DNA of 39,860 nucleotides from RGIG6353 sp964650465 (GTDB lineage Bacteria; Bacillota; Clostridia; Oscillospirales; SIG627): positions 1 to 39,860 of the forward strand of contig CAZYTA010000023.1 in the NCBI GenBank assembly GCA_964650465.1. Direction: 5' to 3'. Positions 32,617-39,860 of the stretch are shown piece by piece. Position 1 is the stretch's first letter. Every line of letters starts with the position of its first letter. The notes beneath the pieces are model-generated. The model saw only the letters and a list, made by a program, of their open reading frames with translations. It had not been told where the DNA came from and made no database searches. Made by a program: the position numbers and the translations under genes.

Positions 32617-34752
32617 ATGAAAAAAATCAGAGTAGTTCTTTTAGCCCTCCTCATTGCCGTAATGCTTGCACCCAGCATATTCGCTGCAGTGCCCTATGCA
32701 ACATACACATACGACATTGACGGTCTTATGGCTCTTTCACCGGATGCATATGTTCCCGACAGACTCGTGGATTCAACCGACCTTACCCTTGCCACTCCTC
32801 TTAACAGTGCTAAGGATATCTTCGTTGATTCTCACGAAATGATATACATCGCTGACACAAAGAATCACAGAATTGTTGTTGTTAACGAGAATTGGGAAAC
32901 TCAGTACGGTATTTCTGCTTTCTTTAACGATAACGGTGTATATGATACACTCAATGCGCCTGAGGGGGTGTTCGTTAACGAAATTGAGATTTACGTTGCT
33001 GACTCACAGAACCACAGAATTGTAGTATTCAACAGAGAAGACGGCTCATTTGACAGAATAATCCCCGAGCCCGAAAGCGACGTATTCCCCGAGGGTCACA
33101 TTTATACACCCGTTGCGGTTTCTGTAGATACCGCAGGAAGAATTTACGTTGTATCTTCGACAACTACATACGGTGTTATTTCAATGAACGCCGACGGAAC
33201 CTTCCTTGGATTCCTTGGTGCTCAGAAGACAACTCCCTCAGCTTTTGATATCTTCTGGAGACGTTTCCAGACCAAGGCTCAGAGAGCGCAGAGCACACAG
33301 TATGTACCTACAGAGTACAACAATATGACAATAGATGAAACAGGCTTCATCTATGTAACAACTTCGACTATCGACGCAAACTCACAGCAGACTGCTATTG
33401 ATAACAAGGACAAGTCGGCTGACTACGCTCCCGTTAAAAAGCTTAACCCTAACGGACAGGATATTATGAACCGTAACGGTTTCTATCCTCCCTCAGGTGA
33501 AGTTCAGGTCATGAAGGTTGAAATGGACGGTGTAACAATTACAGGTCCTTCAAAGATTATTGACGTAGCTCTCGGTCCGGCGGGCATGTGGTCAATTATC
33601 GACGAAAAGAGAAGTAAGGTGTTTACCTATGACCAGGACGGTAACCTTCTCTACATCTTCGGTGACAAGGGCTCACAGCTTGGTAACATTGCCAATATCC
33701 AGTCTATTTGCTATAAGGGCGATGACCTTCTTATTCTCGATAAGTCAAATGATACCATTACAATTTATAAGCGTACAGAGTACGGCGACCTTCTTGTAGA
33801 AGCGCTTCAGAATACCGAAGAGCGTAAATATGACCAGGCTGTTGTATACTGGGAGAAAATCCTTCAGAGAAACTCAAACTTTGACATGGCTTACATCGGA
33901 ATCGGTGACAGCTACTACCGTCAAGGCAAGTACGAAGAAGCAATGGATATGTACAAGTATGCATATGCAGTGGAGGATTACTCAAATGCATTCAAGCAGA
34001 TAAGAAAGGCTTGGATGGAGGATTGGATTCTTGTAGTTCCTATAGTTATCATTCTGTTCTTTGTAATTGTCAGCAAGTTCCTTAAGTATGCAAATAAGGT
34101 AAATGTTGCAGGACAGAAGATGAAGGATAAGAGAAGCTTCAAGGAGACTTTCCTGTATGCTTTCCATATTATATTCCATCCCTTCGACGGCTTCTGGGAT
34201 ATGAAGCATGAAAAGAGAGGAAGTATGGCAGCTTCATTGACAATAGTTGCACTTACTATTATAGCCTTTATTTATAAGTCTTCGGGTACAGCATATATCT
34301 TCAATCCCTATTCGGAAGGTATCAGCTATTTCGCGGAGGCGCTGGGCGTTCTTATGCCTTATATCCTCTGGTGTGTAGCTAACTGGTGTCTTACCACACT
34401 CTTTGAGGGTGAAGGCAGCATGAAGGACATCTTTATGGCAACAGGATATGCAATGCTTCCTATTCCGATAATGATGATTCCCGCAACAGCTATCACCAAT
34501 GTACTTCTTTTCGAAGAAGGTACTATCGTAACCCTTATAAATGCTATAGGCTTTGTTTGGGCAGGCTTGCTTATATTCTTTGCAATGAGCGTTGTTCATG
34601 ATTATGCACTGGGTAAGAACGTAATTACATGTATCGGTACTATAGTCGGTATGGCAATTATTATCTTCTTTGGCGTACTCTTTTCAGGACTTGTAGCAAA
34701 GATTGTGTCATTCGTTTATAACATTTACGTCGAGCTTTCGTATCGAATGTAA
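32617..34752 (+). CDS. NHL-repeat / TPR / Yip1-domain membrane protein
   Basis: A 711-residue protein of unusual domain order. It has a signal peptide (1-23). An NHL-repeat beta-propeller (about 60-380) shows pairs such as IYIADTKNHRIVVVN and IYVADSQNHRIVVFN. A TPR stretch follows (about 395-455: YDQAVVYWEKILQRN, DSYYRQGKYEEAMDMYKYA). One membrane segment lies near 472-492, then a basic cytoplasmic loop and a Yip1-like block of about five membrane segments (530-711). The topology predicts propeller and TPR outside the cell. NHL propellers and TPRs are binding platforms, so it may organise transporter, substrate protein or cell wall at the surface; that is inference. RBS AAGGAGG; 13 nt after the permease gene, so clearly in the operon. 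Confidence 0.85.
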   Translation: MKKIRVVLLALLIAVMLAPSIFAAVPYATYTYDIDGLMALSPDAYVPDRLVDSTDLTLATPLNSAKDIFVDSHEMIYIADTKNHRIVVVNENWETQYGISAFFNDNGVYDTLNAPEGVFVNEIEIYVADSQNHRIVVFNREDGSFDRIIPEPESDVFPEGHIYTPVAVSVDTAGRIYVVSSTTTYGVISMNADGTFLGFLGAQKTTPSAFDIFWRRFQTKAQRAQSTQYVPTEYNNMTIDETGFIYVTTSTIDANSQQTAIDNKDKSADYAPVKKLNPNGQDIMNRNGFYPPSGEVQVMKVEMDGVTITGPSKIIDVALGPAGMWSIIDEKRSKVFTYDQDGNLLYIFGDKGSQLGNIANIQSICYKGDDLLILDKSNDTITIYKRTEYGDLLVEALQNTEERKYDQAVVYWEKILQRNSNFDMAYIGIGDSYYRQGKYEEAMDMYKYAYAVEDYSNAFKQIRKAWMEDWILVVPIVIILFFVIVSKFLKYANKVNVAGQKMKDKRSFKETFLYAFHIIFHPFDGFWDMKHEKRGSMAASLTIVALTIIAFIYKSSGTAYIFNPYSEGISYFAEALGVLMPYILWCVANWCLTTLFEGEGSMKDIFMATGYAMLPIPIMMIPATAITNVLLFEEGTIVTLINAIGFVWAGLLIFFAMSVVHDYALGKNVITCIGTIVGMAIIIFFGVLFSGLVAKIVSFVYNIYVELSYRM

Positions 34753-34772
34753 CTTGAACAGGAGGAAAAATA

Positions 34773-37610
34773 ATGAAAAATATAAAATTCATTGCGATGC
34801 TGCTTGCGCTCATTATGATGCTCAGCACACTTTCATCGCTCTTTACACTTCCTGTTCTCGCTGACGGTGAAGATTTAGCCGCTACCGAGTCTGCAGATGC
34901 AGCTGAGGCGGACGAAAACGCCGAAGAAGAGGAAGAGGAGGAACAAACTCAATCAACTTCCACTTCTACCGTTCTTTCTGAGGATTATACAACAAAGAAG
35001 TATTCCTCAAACGAAGAAAAGCTCGCAACCATGGAATTGGTTCATTCCGATTTCGGATATGAGCTTTACTACCAGAAGGAAACCGGTGAGGTTCAGGTTG
35101 TAAATACTGCAACAGGACAGTACCTTTCAACTAACCCCTACGATGTAGGACTTAATGCTAACAAGGCAACCGAGCGTGAAAAGCTTCTCAGCCAGATCAT
35201 TGTAAACTACAATGATAACGGTGAGGACAAGTCAATGACCTCATACGGCATGGCGGCTCTTCTCAGCCAGATAAAGATGGACAAGATCCGTGGCGGTATA
35301 AGAGTTGAGTACACAATCGGTCAGGGTACAACAAAACGTACTCTCCCCATGATGATTGAAAAGGCAAGATTCGAGGAATTTGTGCTTGCTCCTCTTAAGG
35401 AGTCAGCTCCTTCGGATGATTACGAAAGATTTAAGTCATATTATCTTCTCAAGGACCCCAATCAAGCCGGACTTTCAGAATCCGAAAAGCAGACCCTGTA
35501 CAATACACTTCCGATAACAAGACAGATGGCTGTTTACGTTATCGACCCAACTGTAGCTAAGGTTGAACGTGAGCTTAAGATGTTCGAAAAGCTCATCACA
35601 ACATATACTACATACACTTATGATGATGTTCTTTATGACCATGACTTGACAGGATATACAGGTTCAACCAAAAACCCTGCTGTATTCCGTATGGCATTGG
35701 AGTACTACCTTACAGAGGACGGTCTTGAAGTAAGACTTCCCGCACGAGGAATTCGTTACGATGCTAAGCAGTATTCGCTTACAAATATCAAAATCCTTCC
35801 TTATTTCGGAGCTTATGACCAGACACAGAAGGGTTATGTAGTACTTCCCGACGGTTCAGGAACACTTGTAAGATTTGAGGATGCTTCTCCCGAAATATCC
35901 ACAACTATCACAAACCGACTTTACGGCGAGGACTATTCATTCTACGAGCAGAAGACAGTTGCCAATATGGAAAACTGGATACTTCCCGTATACGGAATGT
36001 TAGAAAGCACTGCAGTAGAAAGATACGAAAATGTGATACTTCCCGACGGTTCGGTTGATGTTGCAACTATTACAGATTATGTTAACAAGGGCTTCCTTGC
36101 AATAGTTACCGAAGGTGACTCTCTTGCAGAGATTACTACTGCTTCAGGCGGTATCCTTAATAAGTATTTTGCAACATCCATCAATGTATATCCCAGACCC
36201 AAGGATACTTATCCTCTTGACGGTATCTCTGTATCAGGACTTACTGCTACATGGACTGTTGAAACAGATAAGAAGTATACAGGAAACTACAGAATCAAGT
36301 ATATTATGCTTGAGGGCGAAAACGCTAATTATGTAGCAATGGCTGACCTGTACCGTGATTACCTTGAAAAGAACGGTAAGATTGAAAGACAGACATTTGA
36401 GGGTGACACAGAGCTTTATATCGAAACATTCGGTGCTGTTAAGACAACTCAAAGAGTACTTGGTGTTCCCGTATCTGTGAAGAAGGCTCTTACTTCATTT
36501 GAGAATGCAAAGGCTATGATAACCGATCTTGAAGAGGACGGAATTACAAATCTTTCTATCAGATACACAGGTTGGGCAAACGGAGGCATTGAATCAAAGG
36601 CTCCCACAAAGGCAAAGGTAGAAAAGTCACTCGGCGGAAGCAATGGACTTGAGGACCTTGTTGTATTTGCAAAGGAAAAGGGAGTTAAGATATTCCCCGA
36701 TTATGATTTTGTCTATGTTTCTTCCTTCGGTTCAGGCGATAAGTTTGATGTTAAGGATGACTCTGTAAAGACAGTTGATAACCGTTCAGCTGTACACAGA
36801 AAGTACTCACCTGTATATCAGGCATTTATGGATGATATGCAGCTGCTTATTTCTCCTAACAGACTCCTTGAGTTCTACGAGCTCTTTGAAGAAAAGTATG
36901 CAGAATTCGGAACAGGTGCTATTTCATTTGCTACTCTTGGTTCTGATCTTAACTCCGACCACAACAAGGATAATTCACTCAACCGCGAGGACTCAAAGGA
37001 AAGAGTTGAAGAGCTCCTTACACGTGTAAGCGAGGATGGATACGATATCATGGTAGACCAGGGTAATGCTTATACCCTTGCATATGCAGATGATATTCTT
37101 AATGTTCCCCTTGACAGTAGCAACAGATATGTAGCAAGCGAAGCAATTCCTTTTGTAGGACTTGTATTCCACGGCTATAAGAGCTTTGCAGGTACAGCTA
37201 TAAACCTTGCAGGCGACTATAATAACTCTATACTCAAGACTGTAGAAAACGGTGCTAACCTCTTCTTCCTTCTGTCTTATGACAATACAGAAGAGCTTAA
37301 GGCTAACTACGGTGAATACGAGTATTATTCTATCAGATATGATATCTGGTACGATGATATGGTAGAGACTTATAAGATCGTTAACAAGATTCTTAAGCCT
37401 GTAATGAATGCTCTTGTTGTTTCACATGAGTTTACAGATTTCAGAGTAGTTGAAATGGTTTATGACAACGGTGTTGAAATTACCCTTGACTATAACACAT
37501 CTGTTATCAACGTTAATGACGGAACAACAGAATTTACAGTAGATTTTGAAAATGACACAGTAACTGCAAACGAAAGCGTTGTAACAATCGCTGAGTTTGT
37601 TAAAGACTAA
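34773..37610 (+). CDS. Large secreted DUF5696-type protein, possible TIM-barrel glycosidase-like
   Basis: A 945-residue exported protein. The signal peptide ends near LPVLADGED. An acidic and Ser/Thr-rich linker (about 30-70) is followed by an N-terminal beta-rich half, with ELYYQKETGEVQVVNTATG and later YGAYDQ-like segments ending in VLPDGSGTLVRFE. The C-terminal half alternates strands and helices in a way that suggests a TIM barrel: ITNLSIRYTGWANGG, GVKIFPDYDFVYVSS, and the later FVGLVFHGYKSFAG. I assign it to DUF5696 from memory of Paenibacillus/Clostridia proteins next to sugar permeases. Catalytic residues are not established. A role in trimming or binding a glycan outside the cell is plausible. 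No membrane anchor or LPXTG is visible. RBS AGGAGG. Confidence 0.72.
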   Translation: MKNIKFIAMLLALIMMLSTLSSLFTLPVLADGEDLAATESADAAEADENAEEEEEEEQTQSTSTSTVLSEDYTTKKYSSNEEKLATMELVHSDFGYELYYQKETGEVQVVNTATGQYLSTNPYDVGLNANKATEREKLLSQIIVNYNDNGEDKSMTSYGMAALLSQIKMDKIRGGIRVEYTIGQGTTKRTLPMMIEKARFEEFVLAPLKESAPSDDYERFKSYYLLKDPNQAGLSESEKQTLYNTLPITRQMAVYVIDPTVAKVERELKMFEKLITTYTTYTYDDVLYDHDLTGYTGSTKNPAVFRMALEYYLTEDGLEVRLPARGIRYDAKQYSLTNIKILPYFGAYDQTQKGYVVLPDGSGTLVRFEDASPEISTTITNRLYGEDYSFYEQKTVANMENWILPVYGMLESTAVERYENVILPDGSVDVATITDYVNKGFLAIVTEGDSLAEITTASGGILNKYFATSINVYPRPKDTYPLDGISVSGLTATWTVETDKKYTGNYRIKYIMLEGENANYVAMADLYRDYLEKNGKIERQTFEGDTELYIETFGAVKTTQRVLGVPVSVKKALTSFENAKAMITDLEEDGITNLSIRYTGWANGGIESKAPTKAKVEKSLGGSNGLEDLVVFAKEKGVKIFPDYDFVYVSSFGSGDKFDVKDDSVKTVDNRSAVHRKYSPVYQAFMDDMQLLISPNRLLEFYELFEEKYAEFGTGAISFATLGSDLNSDHNKDNSLNREDSKERVEELLTRVSEDGYDIMVDQGNAYTLAYADDILNVPLDSSNRYVASEAIPFVGLVFHGYKSFAGTAINLAGDYNNSILKTVENGANLFFLLSYDNTEELKANYGEYEYYSIRYDIWYDDMVETYKIVNKILKPVMNALVVSHEFTDFRVVEMVYDNGVEITLDYNTSVINVNDGTTEFTVDFENDTVTANESVVTIAEFVKD

Positions 37611-37627
37611 GAAAGGGAGGAATAAAA

Positions 37628-38602
37628 ATGAATGCAGATGCAACAGTTAAAGTAGCACCGGCAAAGAAGAAAAAGCCGGCGTCACTTGACAGAAAAAAAG
37701 CTCGCGCAGGCTGGTGGTTTGTCCTTCCCTTCGTAGTAGTTTTTATCGCAGTTTATATACCCATTATATTCGATTCAATCCGTTTCAGTTTTCATGAGCT
37801 TGAGATTCAGGCAACAGGTGGTTATGACCTTATATTCATAGGTCTTGACAACTACCAGGAGGCGCTTTTCGTTGATGCAGGTTATGTAACAACGCTTGTT
37901 GCGGGTCTCCGTCAGCTGATTCTTGATATCCCTGCAATTGTTATATTCTCACTGTTTATGGCTATCATGCTTAATGATAAGATGCCCGGCAGAACACTTT
38001 TCCGTGCCATCTTCTTCATCCCCGTTATACTTTCAACCGGTATTATTGACTCCATTGACCAGGGTAACTCAATGATGGAATACATGGGTTCAAGTGAAGG
38101 TATTTCAACAGGCGCTGAAGGAAGCCAGACAACAGCTAACGAGATTATTTCCGCAATGGATATCCAAAAGCTCTTTGCAAACATGAAGGTTGGACAAGGT
38201 CTGGTTGACTACGTTGTAGGTCTTGTAAATGATATTTATAACGTTGTAAACCGTTCAGGTGTACAGATGCTTATATTCCTTGCAGGTCTCCAGTCAATTA
38301 ACCCTGCGATTTACGAATCGTGCCGAATTGACGGTGCTTCCTCTTGGGAAACCTTCTGGAAGATAACCTTCCCCATGATAAGCCCCATGATTCTTGTAAA
38401 CACGATATACACCGTAATCGACTCCTTTACATCGGAGAGTAACCAGGTTATGAAATATATCGACAATGTCTACAAATCAGCGGCAAACGGACAGGTTCTC
38501 AGCTCTGCGATGAGCTGGATGTACTTCCTGATAGTAGTTGCAATGATTGCTATTGTTGCAGGTCTTCTGTCAATGTACATATTCTACCAGAGAAGAGACT
38601 AA
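37628..38602 (+). CDS. Sugar ABC transporter permease (MalF type), pair 2
   Basis: A 324-residue membrane protein. A Lys-rich cytoplasmic start (KKKKPASLDRKKARAGWWF) leads into the first membrane segment. A long extracytoplasmic loop (about 140-205, Ser/Gly/Thr-rich) is larger than in pair 1. The EAA loop ESCRIDGASSWETFWKITFP lies at about 235-254. It follows the DUF5696 gene by 17 nt with a GGGAGGA ribosome-binding site. Together with the next gene it makes a second complete importer channel in the same operon. Confidence 0.92.
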   Translation: MNADATVKVAPAKKKKPASLDRKKARAGWWFVLPFVVVFIAVYIPIIFDSIRFSFHELEIQATGGYDLIFIGLDNYQEALFVDAGYVTTLVAGLRQLILDIPAIVIFSLFMAIMLNDKMPGRTLFRAIFFIPVILSTGIIDSIDQGNSMMEYMGSSEGISTGAEGSQTTANEIISAMDIQKLFANMKVGQGLVDYVVGLVNDIYNVVNRSGVQMLIFLAGLQSINPAIYESCRIDGASSWETFWKITFPMISPMILVNTIYTVIDSFTSESNQVMKYIDNVYKSAANGQVLSSAMSWMYFLIVVAMIAIVAGLLSMYIFYQRRD

Positions 38603-38620
38603 GAAAGGAGGAAATAATAA

Positions 38621-39649
38621 ATGGATTCACCTAAGGTATTAAAAGATAACAAACGAAAAATCAAAGTAGAGTTTGAAAGAACAAGCCTTAAAGAAAGACT
38701 TAAAGCTAAATATCTTACCACCAACTTCCTTGTAGATGTTGTTTGGAAGCTCTTCAGACTTCTCCTTCTTATCGGTATTTCTTACATTATTATTTTCCCC
38801 TTCATTTCTAAGATCTTCGGCTCATTCATGAGCAAGGATGACCTTATTGATGCAACTGTAAGACTTATCCCCAAGTATCCCACACTCGATACATACAAGT
38901 ATATCATCAGAGAAAATGACTATTTTGAAGCGTTTTTCAATACCTTCGTTTTGTCTGCTCTCTGTGCCTTCGTTCAGACTCTTATCTGTTCGGTTATAGG
39001 CTACGGTCTTGCTAAGTTCAAATTCCGCGGAAACAAGCTGGTATTTATGGCTGTTATTCTTACAATGATAGTTCCTCACGATACTATAAAGCTCTCCATG
39101 TACATGAACTTCAAGTACTTTGATATCTTCGGTATTTTCGGCGGAATCAGTGAGCTGTTTAACCTTGAAGCTTCGTCTATTGACCTTATCAATACATATT
39201 GGCCCATGGTTATACTCTCTATCGGCGGCATTGCTTTTAAGAACGGTCTGTACATATTTATGATGAGACAGTTCTTCAAGGGTGTTCCCGATGAGCTTGA
39301 AGAAGCAGCTTACATTGACGGCGAAAACACATTTGGAACATTTGTGAAGATTATTCTTCCTATCTCAATTCCCATGATGATTACTATCTTCCTGTTCGCC
39401 TTCTCATGGCAGTGGACAGATAACTTCTATACCGACCTCTTCTTTACACAGTCAGGTGCACTTTTGATGCCCAGAATCGTAAAGGTACCGTCAACACTTG
39501 CTGATGACGCCTTCACTGCTAAGGACCTTTATGAGTCTTGTATAAAGAATACCTGCGGTCTTCTCATCATTCTTCCTCTGATGTTGTTCTACAGCTACAT
39601 GCAGAGATATCTTATCCAGGGTATTGAGCGTTCGGGTATCGTTGGCTAA
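38621..39649 (+). CDS. Sugar ABC transporter permease (MalG type), pair 2
   Basis: A 342-residue membrane protein, slightly longer than usual because of a charged N-terminus of about 45 residues. It has GYGLAKFKFRGNKLVF in the middle and the EAA loop EEAAYIDGENTFGTFVKIIL (about 226-245, followed by P). It is the last gene of the operon, 18 nt after its partner with AAAGGAGG upstream, and is followed by a strong terminator. Confidence 0.93.
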   Translation: MDSPKVLKDNKRKIKVEFERTSLKERLKAKYLTTNFLVDVVWKLFRLLLLIGISYIIIFPFISKIFGSFMSKDDLIDATVRLIPKYPTLDTYKYIIRENDYFEAFFNTFVLSALCAFVQTLICSVIGYGLAKFKFRGNKLVFMAVILTMIVPHDTIKLSMYMNFKYFDIFGIFGGISELFNLEASSIDLINTYWPMVILSIGGIAFKNGLYIFMMRQFFKGVPDELEEAAYIDGENTFGTFVKIILPISIPMMITIFLFAFSWQWTDNFYTDLFFTQSGALLMPRIVKVPSTLADDAFTAKDLYESCIKNTCGLLIILPLMLFYSYMQRYLIQGIERSGIVG

Positions 39650-39676
39650 TAACATCCTAACGAATTACTATCAATT

Positions 39677-39707
39677 AAAAAGTGTCGATTTTATATCGAC
39701 ACTTTTT
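39677..39707 (+). terminator. Terminator of the sugar operon
   Basis: AAAAAGTGTCGAT (39677-39689) pairs perfectly over 13 bp with ATCGACACTTTTT (39695-39707) around a 5-base loop, including the T tract. Repeat copy D starts 7 nt later. Confidence 0.92.
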
Positions 39708-39714
39708 ACTATAT

Positions 39715-39812
39715 AGGAAATTGCTCGTAATAGACCTCGCCGTTTTACTTTGTTGGGCTAACTGTAAGGCAAGGATAGGCGAGCATTGCCAGCGGCTGCT
39801 AGCCACTTTTTT
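39715..39812 (+). repeat. Dispersed intergenic structured repeat, copy D
   Basis: It starts with AGGAAATTGC (39715-39724). CTCGCC (39736-39741) pairs with GGCGAG (39778-39783) across 36 nt. The 7-nt linker is CATTGCC. The terminal hairpin is AGCGGC (39791-39796) with GCCACT (39802-39807), with one C-A mismatch, then a T tract to 39812. Spacings match copies A and C almost exactly. Confidence 0.85.
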
Positions 39813-39819
39813 ATTTACT

Positions 39820-39860
39820 AGGAAATTGCATAAAAAGTTGCAAAGATAAAAAATACGTGA
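39820..39860 (+). repeat. Possible fifth repeat copy or solitary start box (runs off the window)
   Basis: AGGAAATTGCAT (39820-39831) begins 7 nt after the T tract of copy D, the same distance at which the other copies follow terminators. The CTCGCC expected about 11 nt after the box is not present in the remaining 31 bases, so this may be a divergent copy or the start box alone. Confidence 0.5.

Noticed and set aside
1..39860. CRISPR array, IS element, prophage or integrase
   Set aside because: No regularly spaced direct repeats, transposase, integrase or phage structural genes were found on either strand. The four-copy repeat has no associated protein gene in the window.

Overview
The window looks like chromosomal DNA from a Gram-positive, low-to-mid GC member of the Clostridia, probably a gut-type Oscillospirales or related lineage. 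The grounds are a Firmicutes-style origin-proximal cluster (rpmH-rnpA-yidD-yidC-jag-mnmE-mnmG-rsmG), near-consensus sigma-A promoters with 17-bp spacers, strong Shine-Dalgarno sites, several TTG starts, and Clostridia-associated families (DUF4830, DUF5696). The taxonomic placement is inference; there is no rRNA gene here. I found no tRNA, CRISPR array, IS element, phage gene or oriC.

Layout. 1-1026: 3' part of an NhaC-type Na+/H+ antiporter gene, then a terminator and the first copy of an intergenic repeat. 1215-4245 (minus): a marR - iron alcohol dehydrogenase - aldehyde dehydrogenase operon joined by two ATGA stop/start overlaps, with a consensus promoter embedded in two matching operators. 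4408-10841: comM, then dnaG, two adjacent rpoD-type sigma factor genes and mtnN. 10986-13013: an orphan sugar-binding lipoprotein. 13197-20255: rpmH, rnpA, yidD, yidC, jag, mnmE, mnmG, rsmG (ribosome, RNase P, membrane insertion, tRNA U34 modification, 16S methylation). 20404-21842 (minus): inorganic pyrophosphatase and a stand-alone E2-type acyltransferase-like protein with an altered active site. 21969-26796: ABC-F protein, RsuA-type pseudouridine synthase, DUF4830 membrane protein, RNase HI, MnmA. 26797-27477: an AT-rich non-coding stretch ending in a strong promoter and a roughly 190-nt structured leader. 27478-39649: a seven-gene, probably highly expressed carbohydrate-uptake operon with a carbohydrate-binding-module/solute-binding fusion, two pairs of MalF/MalG-type permeases, an NHL-TPR-Yip1 membrane protein and a large DUF5696 exoprotein. 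No transport ATPase is encoded.

Most unusual signal. A dispersed intergenic element of about 90-100 bp occurs four times on the + strand (1097-1195, 16098-16186, 25162-25257, 39715-39812), and a possible fifth copy starts at 39820. Each begins with AGGAAATTGC or a one-base variant, has a CTCGCC/GGCGAG pairing, an exactly 7-nt linker and a terminal hairpin with compensatory changes followed by a T tract. Each starts 6-7 nt after the T tract of an unrelated intrinsic terminator. The fifth start lies at the same distance behind the terminal hairpin of the fourth copy, as if the element is placed behind terminators, including its own. I do not recognise this family; it is the best candidate here for something undescribed.

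How the genes work together. Most of the window is information-processing housekeeping. mnmA, mnmE and mnmG all act on the tRNA wobble uridine. The marR operon is a self-contained aldehyde/alcohol redox module under local repression. The large operon at the right end is a surface glycan capture and import system that must borrow an ATPase from elsewhere.
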